DNA from: Bacillus timonensis
GTDB lineage: Bacteria; Bacillota; Bacilli; Bacillales; Bacillaceae_L
Length of the DNA: 64,000 nt
Direction of reading: 5' to 3'
NCBI GenBank assembly: GCA_020171895.1
Contig: JAIVAN010000004.1
Span: forward strand, 495,155 to 559,154
Part shown: positions 51,719-60,833 of the stretch, one piece after another
How positions within the stretch are numbered: the stretch's first letter is position 1
Layout: every line of letters begins with the position of its first letter
Made by a program: the position numbers and the translations under genes
The notes under the pieces: generated by a model
What the model was told of the DNA's origin: nothing
Databases searched by the model: none
Seen by the model: only the letters and a program-made list of their open reading frames with translations

Positions 51719-51752
51719 GAGTAGAGAAAGATCTGCTCTTATTTTTTTTTTT
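51711..51752 (+). terminator. terminator after DedA gene
   Basis: AAAAATAAGAG/CTCTTATTTTT around a 14-base loop, followed by a long T run. Confidence 0.85.
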
Positions 51753-51833
51753 TTGAAACACCCCCTAAAAGAGAATGATTTATCCGTAACCTGTTAGTGA
51801 AAATAACAAAAAAAATTAAAGAGGTGTAAGAAA

Positions 51834-52853
51834 ATGAAGAACATCTTAGCAAAAGGATCTTTAGCACTCATTTTAGCAGGGTCTTTAACATTACCAAGCA
51901 CATTCGCAGCAGCAGAAGAAAATACAGAGGAAGTAAATGTTACAACGAACTCTTCTGAAGAAGTTGATGCTTCAGTTAATGAAAATGAAGTAACTACTGA
52001 AGGAAATGAATCGACTGAAGCAGAAGTGGAAGTAACAGAAGAACCTTCTGTTTTACCTGGAGATTTCTTCTATTTTGTAAAAGTTACACTTGAAAAAATT
52101 CAATTAGCGATTACGTTCGATAAAAATAAAGAAGCAGAATTATTAGCAGCATTTTCAGCTGAAAGAATTGCAGAAGCTGAGGCACTATTTTTAATTGGAG
52201 AAGAAGAAAAAGCAATTGAAACACTAGAGAGTGCAATTGAATATATCAAACAAGTTGAACTAGAAGAAGAAGTTGAAGAAGGTACAGAAGAAGGTTCTGA
52301 AGAGGGTACAGAAGATAGTACCGTAGAAGAAACAGAAGAAAATCAAGAAGAGAGCACGGAGTCTGGAGAAGAAACAGAAGAAGTAGTGACAGAAGTAGAT
52401 GAGTTAATTTCTCAAAATATCATTGCGCTTAAAGCTGCTATGGAAAAAGTGAAAAATCCAGTAGCGAAGGCTGCACTTTTAAAGAATATTGAAAAAAGCT
52501 ATGCAAAATTAGAAAGAAAATTAGCAAAGTATGAGCGAGAAATGGAAGAAGAAGTAGAGGTAGAGGTGGAAGTTGAAACTGAAACTGAAACTGATTCATC
52601 AACGGAAGGTTCTGTTGAAGTTGAAGTAGAAACAGAAGTTGAGACTGAAGTAGAAGTTGAGGATGAGACTGTAAGTACTGAAGTAACTACTCCTGTAAAA
52701 CAACAGGTTAAAGAACTTAAAGCAGTAGCAAAAGAAAAGCGTCAGGAAGTAAAGGAACAAGTGAAAGAGTTAAAAAAGGAAGCTAAAGCAGAAGCAAAGC
52801 AAAAGCGTGAAGAAGCTAAAGAAAACAAGAAAAATAAAAAAGAAGAGAACTAA
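51834..52853 (+). CDS. exported DUF5667-type protein with acidic repeats
   Basis: 339 residues: signal peptide (1-26, cleavage after TFAAA), an acidic Thr/Glu/Val stretch, a DUF5667-like helical segment PGDFFYFVKVTLEKIQLAITFDKNKEAELLAAFSAERIAEAEAL (about 75-117), then Glu-rich low-complexity parts split by a second helical piece (about 190-240), ending in a strongly basic Lys-rich tail. Such proteins in Bacillaceae are exported and probably wall-bound. It lies just before sigI-rsgI, whose product also has a long charged tail. Confidence 0.75.
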   Translation: MKNILAKGSLALILAGSLTLPSTFAAAEENTEEVNVTTNSSEEVDASVNENEVTTEGNESTEAEVEVTEEPSVLPGDFFYFVKVTLEKIQLAITFDKNKEAELLAAFSAERIAEAEALFLIGEEEKAIETLESAIEYIKQVELEEEVEEGTEEGSEEGTEDSTVEETEENQEESTESGEETEEVVTEVDELISQNIIALKAAMEKVKNPVAKAALLKNIEKSYAKLERKLAKYEREMEEEVEVEVEVETETETDSSTEGSVEVEVETEVETEVEVEDETVSTEVTTPVKQQVKELKAVAKEKRQEVKEQVKELKKEAKAEAKQKREEAKENKKNKKEEN

Positions 52854-52867
52854 AAGATTAGGGTTTG

Positions 52868-52902
52868 AAAATTTAGTCACCAGTCAATGGTGACTAAATT
52901 TC
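52868..52902 (+). terminator. hairpin after DUF5667 gene
   Basis: AAATTTAGTCACC/GGTGACTAAATTT perfect stem, loop AGTCAAT, short T end. Confidence 0.65.
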
Positions 52903-52973
52903 TGAGTGAAACTGTAAAAGATTGTTAAAAAACTAGGTATTTAGTGCTTATGATAAATATTACTATTGAATCT

Positions 52974-53006
52974 ACCCTCTTAAATTCGCTACTATTAACG
53001 AATAGT
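52974..53006 (+). promoter_or_regulatory. candidate SigI-type promoter and palindrome upstream of sigI
   Basis: ACCCTC (52974-52979) and CGAA (52999-53002) resemble the ACCCCC / CGAA pattern of SigI promoters, though the 19-base gap is long. The CGAA lies in the palindrome ACTATTAACGAATAGT (52991-53006). Confidence 0.35.
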
Positions 53007-53031
53007 ATAGGAAGAAATAGAGGTGAAACCA

Positions 53032-53772
53032 ATGCTAAGTATTTTGTTTAAAATCAGGAAGCCTAAAAGCTCCCTTGAAGAGACAATACTAGAGGTTCAA
53101 AAAGGTAACACTCAATTACAAAATCAATTGATTAATAAATATAAGCCATTCATAGCGAAAGCCGTTTCTTCTGTATGTAAGAGATATATTGATGAATCTG
53201 ATGATGAATTTAGCATTGGACTCATTGCTTTTAATGAAGCGATTGAAAAATACTCACCTGAAAAAGGAAGCTCATTGCTGTCCTTTGCAGAGTTATTAAT
53301 TAAGAGACGAGTTATTGATTATATTCGTAAAGAAAGTCGAAATAGAGCCGTATCCTTGATTGATTCAGAAGGTGAAGAAGAATCTGCACAGACTTCAATC
53401 GAAGCGAATATGTCTGTTGAAGAACATCAAAAACTAGTAGAGCAAGAGCATAGAAGAGAAGAAATCATTCACTTTCAAACGGTGTTAAAAGAGTTTAATC
53501 TTTCATTTACAGATTTACTTGAACAATCACCAAAGCATGCTGACGCTAGACAAAATGCTATGCTCGTTGCAAAAAAACTTGTGGAAAACGATGAACTAAA
53601 GCAAGTATTATTTGAAAAAAAACAATTACCGATTAAACATCTAGAATCTTTAGTCAAAGTAAGTCGAAAGACGATCGAGAGAAATAGAAAATATATCATT
53701 GCAATGGCAATTGTATTAGTTGGAGATTACGTGTATCTAAAAGATTATATAAAGGGGGTGCTTGAGCAGTGA
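53032..53772 (+). CDS. sigI: RNA polymerase sigma factor SigI
   Basis: 246 residues from ATG 53032 (AGAGG eight bases before). A sigma-2 region with YKPFIAKAVSSVCKRYIDESDDEFSIGLIAFNEAIEKYSPEKGSSLLSFAELLIKRRVIDYIR (about 40-103), and a C-terminal helix-turn-helix LPIKHLESLVKVSRKTIERNRKYIIAMAIVL unique to SigI. The stop overlaps rsgI (GTGA). SigI serves heat and wall stress in Bacillus. Confidence 0.93.
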   Translation: MLSILFKIRKPKSSLEETILEVQKGNTQLQNQLINKYKPFIAKAVSSVCKRYIDESDDEFSIGLIAFNEAIEKYSPEKGSSLLSFAELLIKRRVIDYIRKESRNRAVSLIDSEGEEESAQTSIEANMSVEEHQKLVEQEHRREEIIHFQTVLKEFNLSFTDLLEQSPKHADARQNAMLVAKKLVENDELKQVLFEKKQLPIKHLESLVKVSRKTIERNRKYIIAMAIVLVGDYVYLKDYIKGVLEQ

Positions 53773-54782
53773 AAAAAGGAATTGTGATGGAGGTTAAGGA
53801 ATCATACGTCGTTATGTTGACTCCAGAAGGGGAATTTCTGAAAGCGAAAAAGAGAGATGGAGCATACGAAATCGGTGAAGAAATTAGTTTTTTTCCTCTA
53901 AGGCAAGCGGTAGTTGAGAAATCTCGTAAGCGATTTGCATTTCCAAAATTTAAACCAGCATATGTTAGTGTGTTTGCAGCACTTTTCTTACTTTTATCGT
54001 TTTTACCATTTTATCAAAACAACAATGAAGTCTATGCCTATATGTCAATTGATATAAATCCTAGTTTTGAAATGAGCCTTGATCAAAAGCTTAATGTCAT
54101 TTTGCTAGAAGCTTTAAATGAAGAGGCAATTGAGATCATTGATCACATTCCGTCCTGGGAAAATCAGCATGTAGATGTCGTAACATCCGAAATTCTTAAT
54201 GAGAGTCAAGCACAAGGTTATTTGGATGATGGAAAAGAAGTATTGATTACGACTGTCATGAATCATGAAGAAGATGAAGCATTATCTACGACCTTAAAAG
54301 AAGATTTAAAAGCAATCGTCATTACGTATGAAAAACAAAATATATCTGTCACTTCAGTTGAAAGCACGGTTGAGGTCAGAGAACGTGCAAAAGAGCAAGG
54401 TGTCACAACTGGTAAATTATTGTTAATAGAAAACAAACTCCGTACTGACAAAGATAAAGAAGAAAAAGAAGATAAAGAATCAGAGAAGAAAGAAAAGCTT
54501 GAAAAAGTTGAAAAAGTAACAGAAAAAACTAAAGATGAATTAAAAGAGAAGACGAAAGAGAAGATTAAGGGGGAGATTAAGGATCCTATTAAGGAACGCG
54601 CTAGAGATCTACATGAAAAGAAAGATTCCCTCTTAAAAGACCTTGATAAAAAAATGAAAAAATCGAAATCAGATGAAAATGATAAAGATGATGAAGACGA
54701 TGATGATAATGATGATAAAGATAAAGATAAAGATAAAGATAAAGATAGTAAAGATGATGGCGATGATAACCGTGATGATTAA
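53769..54782 (+). CDS. rsgI: anti-sigma-I factor RsgI with Asp/Lys tail
   Basis: 337 residues from GTG 53769. The RsgI N-terminal domain (1-55; GIVMEVKESYVVMLTPEGEFLKAK) binds SigI; one membrane segment (about 65-83); an external domain starting AYMSIDINPSFEMSLD, where the Asn-Pro bond is the self-cleavage site known from RsgI proteins. After about residue 225 there is only charged low-complexity sequence: a Lys/Glu coiled coil, then an Asp/Lys repeat (DKDKDKD) ending the protein. There is no carbohydrate-binding or other sensor domain as in clostridial RsgI. Confidence 0.93.
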   Translation: MKKGIVMEVKESYVVMLTPEGEFLKAKKRDGAYEIGEEISFFPLRQAVVEKSRKRFAFPKFKPAYVSVFAALFLLLSFLPFYQNNNEVYAYMSIDINPSFEMSLDQKLNVILLEALNEEAIEIIDHIPSWENQHVDVVTSEILNESQAQGYLDDGKEVLITTVMNHEEDEALSTTLKEDLKAIVITYEKQNISVTSVESTVEVRERAKEQGVTTGKLLLIENKLRTDKDKEEKEDKESEKKEKLEKVEKVTEKTKDELKEKTKEKIKGEIKDPIKERARDLHEKKDSLLKDLDKKMKKSKSDENDKDDEDDDDNDDKDKDKDKDKDSKDDGDDNRDD

Positions 54783-54803
54783 ACCTCTGGAAAGAGGTTT
54801 TTT
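54781..54803 (+). terminator. terminator of the sigI-rsgI operon
   Basis: AAACCTCT/AGAGGTTT around GGAA, then TTTTTG. Confidence 0.85.
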
Positions 54804-54882
54804 GTTTGTCTCTAAAAATTCAGCAATATTTAGGAGAAGTTTAAAGCGATTCAATCGTTTTTAAAGTAATCGTGGATAGTGT

Positions 54883-54888
54883 TATAAT
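54883..54888 (+). promoter_or_regulatory. -10 element of the ferritin gene
   Basis: TATAAT, 31 bases before TTG 54920; the -35 region (TTTAAA, 18 bases upstream) is weak. It shows that the upstream extension of the ferritin frame is not coding. Confidence 0.5.
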
Positions 54889-54919
54889 AGGGGTATACAT
54901 AAGAAAGAGGTGGCAAGCT

Positions 54920-55426
54920 TTGTTAAGTGATAAATTATTAAAAGGTCTTAACGAACAAATGAACTATGAGTTTTATTCTGCTCATGCTTATATGGCGATG
55001 GCGGCTTACTGTTCTTCCGAAAGTCTAGATGGATTTGCAAATTTCTTTTTAGTTCAAGCAGAAGAAGAAAGATTTCATGCGATGAAGTTTTATAACTTTA
55101 TTAATGCGATGGGTGAACGAGCGACGATTGCTGGTTTTGATTGCCCTAACAATGATTTTACTTCTGTGCTTGATGTGTTTGAAAAAGCGCTAGGACAAGA
55201 AAAAGAAGTAACAAAGAGAATCTACCAGCTATCAGATGTAGCTTGGGACGAAAGAGAGCATGCAACCATTAATTTCTTGAAATGGTTTATTGACGAGCAG
55301 GTTGAGGAAGAAGATATGTTTGATAGTATTATTCAGAAGTTAAAAAGAATTGACAATGATAGCAATGCGTTTTTCATGCTTGACAATGAGTTTTCAAAAC
55401 GTTCTTTTTCACCTGAAAGCGAATAA
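54920..55426 (+). CDS. ftnA: ferritin
   Basis: 168 residues from TTG 54920 (AGAGGTGG seven bases before). Ferroxidase ligands are visible: EFYSAHAYMAMAAYC (Glu about 17), QAEEERFHAMKFY (Glu-Glu and His about 50-54), QEKEVTKRIYQL and DEQVEEED. This is the prokaryotic non-heme ferritin (FtnA), which forms 24-mers and stores iron in the cytosol. No Fur-box-like sequence is clear upstream. Confidence 0.93.
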   Translation: MLSDKLLKGLNEQMNYEFYSAHAYMAMAAYCSSESLDGFANFFLVQAEEERFHAMKFYNFINAMGERATIAGFDCPNNDFTSVLDVFEKALGQEKEVTKRIYQLSDVAWDEREHATINFLKWFIDEQVEEEDMFDSIIQKLKRIDNDSNAFFMLDNEFSKRSFSPESE

Positions 55427-55435
55427 AAGATGAGT

Positions 55436-55466
55436 AAAGCCGAAACATGACGTTTCGGCTTTTTTG
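55436..55466. terminator. terminator between ferritin and SASP genes
   Basis: AAAGCCGAAAC/GTTTCGGCTTT around ATGAC, then TTTTG; AT-rich on both sides, so it may serve both convergent genes. Confidence 0.85.
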
Positions 55467-55481
55467 CCATAATATGAAGTT

Positions 55482-55679
55482 TTATTTTTGTCCACCATTT
55501 AGTTGGCTTTGTGCTTGTGCGACTAAACGCTTCGTAATTTCTCCCCCAACAGAACCATTCGAACGTGCTACTGTATCTGAACCGAGTTTAACACCAAACT
55601 CTTGTGCAATTTCATATTTTATTTGATCTAACGCTTGTTCTATACCAGGAACAAGCAATTTATTACTACTTCTAGCCAT
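55482..55679 (-). CDS. alpha/beta-type small acid-soluble spore protein
   Basis: 65 residues. The germination-protease site YEIAQEFGV and the DNA-binding [16 protein letters not shown] motif are both present. These proteins coat spore DNA and shield it from UV and heat. GGAGAT lies before ATG 55679. Upstream, ACATCG/CGATGT could form a small hairpin in the leader. Confidence 0.95.
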   Translation of the reverse strand: MARSSNKLLVPGIEQALDQIKYEIAQEFGVKLGSDTVARSNGSVGGEITKRLVAQAQSQLNGGQK

Positions 55680-55886
55680 AGGAACATCTCCTTATCTCTA
55701 TTTTTTACATCGTTAAAAATCGATGTATCCCTATTATTTGTACGAATTTATTTTCGATACTGGTAATGAGTACAAAAAATGTATAAACCATGCACTAATT
55801 CAAACTTTTCCATCTAAACTTGTTTATGAATGTGCTAAAAGAGGAAAACTATTTTGGCTATCAGTTTGCTAAAAGGAGAATGTTGA

Positions 55887-57092
55887 GTGATTTTAACTAG
55901 TGGCCAATTGTTTTGGTTAAAAACGTTACCCAATCCACCTTCCTATCCCACTCTTGAGGAAGATATAGAATGTGATGTACTCGTGGTTGGTGGTGGTGTG
56001 TCAGGTGGGCATTGTGCGCATTATTTAAATAAAGCAGGCTGCAAAGTAGTTGTTATTGATAAAAGGAAGATCGGGTTAGGAAGTACTAGTGCGAATACTG
56101 GGTTATTACAATTCATGAATGATAAAATGCTGTCAACTATTATAAATTCATTTGGGATGGAAATAGGACTACGACATTATCAACTATGTCGTGAAGCAAT
56201 ATCAAAGCTTAAAGACATTGGTAAGCAATTTAATTTGGATCCACAGTTTTATGAACGAAATAGTCTCTATTATGCTACTTCTCCGGATGATGTCTCAAAA
56301 ATATTATTGGAATATCAATTACTGAAAGAACAGAAATTTGAAGTTGATTACCTTTCAAAACATGATATATTAAAGCTTTTTTCGTTTTCAAAACCAGCTG
56401 CCCTATTTTGCAAAGATGATGCTGAGGTAAACCCATTTCGTTATGTACACGGATTGTTTCAAAAAATGGAAGAACGGCATGTGAGGATTTTCGAACAAAC
56501 TGAGCTTAAGAAGATTGCTCACTATAAAAACGAAGTCATAGCTATTACAAATACACAGAAAAAAATTCGAGCAAAAAAAGTGATATTTGCTGCTGGGTAC
56601 GAAGCACAAGAAACTAGGCGCGAAAAAAATGCTGTGTTAACAAGTTCATTTGCAATTGTTACCAATCCAGTTTCTGATCTCTCTACTTGGCATGAGCGTA
56701 GTTTAATTTGGGAAACTGCTAGACCGTACTTATACTTTCGAACAACAAGTGATAAACGTATTATTGCAGGTGGACTAGATATTCCTACAACCGACCCAAT
56801 TGAACTAGAAAACAAGCAAATAACAAAAGCAGAAATGTTATTAAAGGAAGTTAAAAATTTATTTCCACAATTGCAACTGAGAGTTGATTTCTCTTGGAGT
56901 GCAGTGTTTGGGAGTACTCATGATGGGCTGCCGATGATAGCAGAATATGAACAATATCCTAATTGCTATTTTGTCCTTGTATACGGAGGAAATGGTACTG
57001 TCTATAGTCAATTTCTAGCTGAAATTTTAGCAGACGTCATTACGAAAGGGTCACATTCAGATTTTGACATGTATCGAAATGGGAGAAAATAA
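55887..57092 (+). CDS. FAD-dependent oxidoreductase (DAO/glycine oxidase-like)
   Basis: 401 residues from GTG 55887 (AAAAGGAG eight bases before). The N-terminal Rossmann site CDVLVVGGGVSGGHCAHYLNKAGCKVVVIDK (about 29-59) and the STSANTGLLQF segment place it in the DAO family; a C-terminal PMIAEYEQYPNCYFVLVYGGNGTVYSQ completes the FAD pocket. It probably oxidises a secondary amine or D-amino acid. Alone between terminators, with no clue to the substrate. Confidence 0.87.
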   Translation: MILTSGQLFWLKTLPNPPSYPTLEEDIECDVLVVGGGVSGGHCAHYLNKAGCKVVVIDKRKIGLGSTSANTGLLQFMNDKMLSTIINSFGMEIGLRHYQLCREAISKLKDIGKQFNLDPQFYERNSLYYATSPDDVSKILLEYQLLKEQKFEVDYLSKHDILKLFSFSKPAALFCKDDAEVNPFRYVHGLFQKMEERHVRIFEQTELKKIAHYKNEVIAITNTQKKIRAKKVIFAAGYEAQETRREKNAVLTSSFAIVTNPVSDLSTWHERSLIWETARPYLYFRTTSDKRIIAGGLDIPTTDPIELENKQITKAEMLLKEVKNLFPQLQLRVDFSWSAVFGSTHDGLPMIAEYEQYPNCYFVLVYGGNGTVYSQFLAEILADVITKGSHSDFDMYRNGRK

Positions 57093-57125
57093 ACCCAAAC
57101 CAAATGGAGCTTTGGTTTGGGTTTC
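57091..57125. terminator. strong terminator between oxidoreductase and DUF1836 genes
   Basis: AAACCCAAACCAAA/TTTGGTTTGGGTTT perfect 14-bp stem. Confidence 0.88.
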
Positions 57126-57129
57126 ATTG

Positions 57130-57849
57130 TTATTGCCAATACAGCAATAAAGTTGAATGCAATTGTTTTTTTGCTTTTGCTTGGATAAAGGACGAATAAA
57201 CAGAAAAAAGAGCTAAAGTTAAAACGTTTTTAATCATATCCTTATGAAAGGAACTAATTCCATCTATGCTCTCGACGAATTGATACGATGCAGATTCAAT
57301 TTCTTCGTCTATTTTCCCTTCTGTTAACCCCTTGTTTCGAAGTTTCTCAAATATGTCTGCATAACCATGATAGAAAATGAGTGGATCAATGATATCATCG
57401 CTGCGATCCTCAGGGTTATTAAAGATCATCGTTAAAAGTTTTCGGATGGAGTCAAAGTCTAAAATGACCTTTAAGTCTTCTACGATGAACAGAATAGTTG
57501 CTTGATCTATAGAATATTTTTTTCCAAGAGTCGGTGCTCCAATTAATTCTTTTATATCTCTTTTTACCCAGTTTTGAATTGCAGTGGAAGTAACCATTGA
57601 AAATTCTACTTGATTTCCAATTCCGGCAATATCATTGATCGAGAGGCCGATTTTCTCAGTTTTCATTTTCATTAGCTTTTCAAAAATTTTAGGTAATAGA
57701 ATTGTTTGACTAGTGTCTAATTGACTTGTTGAATATAGTCGATTTTTCCACTCGGTTTGAAGAATAGAGTGTGGAGTAGGTCCTGTACAATCCCTTAAAG
57801 AGAGTAGTAACTCTGATAAAATCCTTCGTGTTAGTTGAAATGTTTCCAT
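57130..57849 (-). CDS. DUF1836 protein, probable DNA-binding regulator
   Basis: 239 residues. The DUF1836 core spans about 55-160: LPKIFEKLMKMKTEKIGLSINDIAGIGNQVEFSMVTSTAIQNWVKRDIKELIG is a MerR-like helix-turn-helix, followed by KYSIDQATILFIVEDLKVILDF. The C-terminal half is helical. ATG 57849 fits GAGGTG; TTG 57861 is the longer option. Targets unknown; divergent from htpX. Confidence 0.85.
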   Translation of the reverse strand: METFQLTRRILSELLLSLRDCTGPTPHSILQTEWKNRLYSTSQLDTSQTILLPKIFEKLMKMKTEKIGLSINDIAGIGNQVEFSMVTSTAIQNWVKRDIKELIGAPTLGKKYSIDQATILFIVEDLKVILDFDSIRKLLTMIFNNPEDRSDDIIDPLIFYHGYADIFEKLRNKGLTEGKIDEEIESASYQFVESIDGISSFHKDMIKNVLTLALFSVYSSFIQAKAKKQLHSTLLLYWQ

Positions 57850-58021
57850 TTTACACCTCAAGCAATATAAGTATTCTTATCGTATCGGTTCATTGGTCGT
57901 TCGTCAACCTTCTAAAAAGCGCAAAAAATGATTGTATTTATAGCAAAAACTCCTTATAATATAGTCATGAAACAAGTTCATTTGAACTTAAAAATGTTTT
58001 CTAGAGGAGAATACAAATAGT

Positions 58022-58900
58022 ATGGGCAAAAGATTTTTATTACTTATTGCAACGAATATTTTAGTAATGGTTACAATCGGTATTGTTCTTTCTGTATTAC
58101 CGATTGGATCTTATATTACGGCAAATGGAATAGATTTTACCTCCCTATTAGCATTTAGTGCTGTGGTTGGTTTTACAGGAGCATTTATTTCACTAGCTAT
58201 GTCTCGTTGGATGGCTAAGATGATGATGCGTGTTCGTGTTTTAAAGCCAGAAGATGCTTTGTCACCTAATGAAAGAGAGTTAGTAGAAAAAGTTCATAAG
58301 CTTTCTCGTGCAGCTGGGTTAACAAAAATGCCTGAAGTAGGTATTTACCAATCTCCAGAAGTGAATGCCTTTGCTACTGGTCCTAGTAAAAGTAGATCAC
58401 TAGTAGCGGTATCTACTGGCTTACTTCAAGAAATGGATGAAGCAGCAATCGAAGGCGTATTAGCACATGAAGTGGCTCATATTGCGAATGGTGATATGGT
58501 TACAATGACATTATTACAAGGTGTGGTAAATACTTTTGTTGTATTCTTCGCACGAATTGTTGCTTGGGGAGTTTCACGATTTGCTAGAGAAGATTTAGCG
58601 CCAATCGTTCACTTTATTGCAATTATTGTCTTTCAAATTTTATTCTCAATTTTAGGCAGCATGGTGGTTCTTGCTTATTCAAGATACAGAGAGTTTCATG
58701 CTGATAAAGGTGGAGCTGATTTAGCAGGTAAAGACAAAATGATTCATGCACTCCAATCATTGCAACAATACACAAACAGAATTTCTACTGAGCAATCTTC
58801 TATTGCTACATTAAAAATTAGCAATAAAAAAGGAACTAGCTTATTGTTCTCAAGTCACCCTGACTTAAATGAAAGAATTCGTCGCCTTGAAGCTAAATAA
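58022..58900 (+). CDS. htpX: membrane zinc metalloprotease HtpX
   Basis: 292 residues with four membrane segments, zinc motif [10 protein letters not shown] (about 146-155), the downstream Glu ligand in [14 protein letters not shown], and the usual C-terminal [14 protein letters not shown]. It removes misfolded membrane proteins. AGAGGAG lies 13 bases before the start. Followed by a terminator. Confidence 0.95.
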   Translation: MGKRFLLLIATNILVMVTIGIVLSVLPIGSYITANGIDFTSLLAFSAVVGFTGAFISLAMSRWMAKMMMRVRVLKPEDALSPNERELVEKVHKLSRAAGLTKMPEVGIYQSPEVNAFATGPSKSRSLVAVSTGLLQEMDEAAIEGVLAHEVAHIANGDMVTMTLLQGVVNTFVVFFARIVAWGVSRFAREDLAPIVHFIAIIVFQILFSILGSMVVLAYSRYREFHADKGGADLAGKDKMIHALQSLQQYTNRISTEQSSIATLKISNKKGTSLLFSSHPDLNERIRRLEAK

Positions 58901-58910
58901 AATAGGTACA

Positions 58911-58947
58911 AAAGAAGTAGGATATATCTATCCTACTTCTTTTTTTG
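58911..58947 (+). terminator. terminator of htpX
   Basis: AAAGAAGTAGGATA/TATCCTACTTCTTT around TATC, then T run. Confidence 0.88.
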
Positions 58948-59026
58948 TCATTTGAACCTTTTCATATGGAGAATAATTCTTTATGATAGGTAAGATGATA
59001 TATACAAAGTTAGGGATGAACGTCTA

Positions 59027-60385
59027 ATGAAAAAAAATAGCCTGAGGAAAAAAATTAATGGATTAAATCCAGCTCAAATTATAGTTACCTACTACTTTTT
59101 AGCTGTCTCAGTTGCACTTGCGCTGCTTAGTTTGCCAATTGCTCATAAGCCAGGAGCAGAATGGACGTTTGTCGATGCTCTTTTTACTTCTGTAAGTGCA
59201 GTCAGTGTAACTGGCTTAACAGTGCTATCTACAGCTGATACATTTAGTGTTCCTGGAATTTTTATTTTAGTGTTTGTATTACAATTCGGTGGTATAGGGG
59301 TAATGACACTAGGTACATTTATTTGGTTAGTCATGGGGAAGAAGATAGGTTTAAAAGAAAGAAGACTCATCATGACAGACCAAAACCAAGGTACATTAGC
59401 TGGTTTGGTTAATTTAATGAAACAAATTTTAAGCTTAATTATTTTAATTGAAATTTTTGGTGCAATTATATTAGGATCTTATTTTTTAAAGTATTATTCA
59501 TCTTGGCAAGATGCCTTTTTACATGGATTCTTTGCCTCAGTCAGTGCAACAACGAATGCAGGATTCGATATTACTGGACAGTCACTTTTGCCTTATGCGG
59601 ATGATTATTTTGTTCAATTTATTACGATCATTTTAATTATACTAGGGGCGATTGGTTTTCCAGTGCTTATTGAGGTTAAGGATTTCCTTTTTACCCCTAA
59701 CAAGGGTATAAGGTTTCGCTTTAGTTTGTTTACAAAATTAACTTCGATCACATTTTTCGGTTTAGTTGTGTTTGGAACGATAGCCATTATTGTACTCGAG
59801 TTTAATAAATTTTTTGCAGGTAAGTCATGGCATGAATCTTTCTTCTATGCACTGTTTCAATCTACCACTACTAGAAGTGGTGGACTAGCAACAATGGATG
59901 TCAGCCTTTTTTCAGAGCCGACTCTGTTAATTCTCTGTGCTTTAATGTTCATTGGAGCTTCTCCAAGTTCTGTGGGAAGTGGAATTCGAACAACTACGTT
60001 CGCCATTAATTTATTGTTCATTTACAACTTTGCTAGAGGAAGAAAAACAATTAAAGTCTTTAGACGAGAAATTCACGATGAAGATATTATCAAATCATTA
60101 GTAGTTACAATGGTCTCGATGATTATTTGCTTTTTAGCAGTAGTGATTTTATCAGCAACCGAGCGTTTCACATTAATTGAAATTCTCTTTGAAGTATGTA
60201 GTGCTTTTGGAACCACCGGTCTATCCATGGGAATTACCCCAGATTTGACTTCAGTTGGAAAAATCATCATTATTATTTTAATGTTCATTGGAAGAATCGG
60301 AATTCTGACGTTCTTATTCTTAATTGGTTCCAAGCAAGTCGAAGCAAAATATCATTATCCGAAAGAGCGTGTCATTATCGGGTAG
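59027..60385 (+). CDS. ktrD: KtrD/KtrB-type potassium transporter subunit
   Basis: 452 residues. Four pore repeats with filter glycines: SVTGLTVLS, ATTNAGFDIT, TTTRSGGLATMD and AFGTTGLSMG. The third filter reads RSGGLA instead of the RTAGF seen in the first transporter, which fits KtrD. About 30% like the gene at 49459 by eye. No KtrA/KtrC gene is adjacent. Transcribed alone after htpX. Confidence 0.9.
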   Translation: MKKNSLRKKINGLNPAQIIVTYYFLAVSVALALLSLPIAHKPGAEWTFVDALFTSVSAVSVTGLTVLSTADTFSVPGIFILVFVLQFGGIGVMTLGTFIWLVMGKKIGLKERRLIMTDQNQGTLAGLVNLMKQILSLIILIEIFGAIILGSYFLKYYSSWQDAFLHGFFASVSATTNAGFDITGQSLLPYADDYFVQFITIILIILGAIGFPVLIEVKDFLFTPNKGIRFRFSLFTKLTSITFFGLVVFGTIAIIVLEFNKFFAGKSWHESFFYALFQSTTTRSGGLATMDVSLFSEPTLLILCALMFIGASPSSVGSGIRTTTFAINLLFIYNFARGRKTIKVFRREIHDEDIIKSLVVTMVSMIICFLAVVILSATERFTLIEILFEVCSAFGTTGLSMGITPDLTSVGKIIIIILMFIGRIGILTFLFLIGSKQVEAKYHYPKERVIIG

Positions 60386-60454
60386 GCTTTCATGAATTTA
60401 AGAACTTACAAAAAGAAGGATGAAAATGTGTAATCGATTTTTCATATATAGAAT

Positions 60455-60738
60455 GTTGATTGTAATGAATTGTATTTTCAATGTAGACTTCCATGGAATT
60501 TGAGAAATGCATCATGGTGGATAAAAATATACACTCGTTTTTTTAGAGTGTTGAATTCTTGTACATTAGCAGTGTTAACCGAAGTGGAAGGACCGAGACT
60601 CCTACGGGAAATGCGCCGGGCCCCGGACCCCACAGGCCAAAGGCCGAGGAGGCTCAAGTGGCGCCCCGTGGAAAGCGAGAGTCCTGCAACGAAGGTTAAC
60701 ACCCCACGTTGATTGCAACGAATTTTATTTTCAGAGTA
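60455..60738. repeat. 31-bp direct repeats flanking repeat copy 4
   Basis: 60455-60485 (GTTGATTGTAATGAA...TTTTCAATGTA) and 60708-60738 (GTTGATTGCAACGAA...TTTTCAGAGTA) match at 26 of 31 positions. The same sequence follows copy 1, so it belongs to the element's outer part. Confidence 0.65.
60572..60702 (+). repeat. dispersed GC-rich foldable repeat, copy 4
   Basis: Ends GTGTTAACC/GGTTAACAC, apical GGCC-AAA-GGCC. Nearly identical to copy 2 over its whole length. The 448-base gap from 60386 to 60833 holds this copy and its flanks, no gene. Confidence 0.9.
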
Positions 60739-60833
60739 ACTAAACTTCCTTTTATAGGGAGTTTTTTTTTATAGCTGTTCCTCATAACAATTCTTTCTTT
60801 TGGAAGAATAAATCTGTGAGGAGTGATGGAAAA

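Noticed and set aside
54669..54864. Small ORFs of Met/Ile/Lys repeats at the end of rsgI
   Set aside because: Frame shadows of the GATAAAGATAAA repeat encoding the Asp/Lys tail, running into the terminator.
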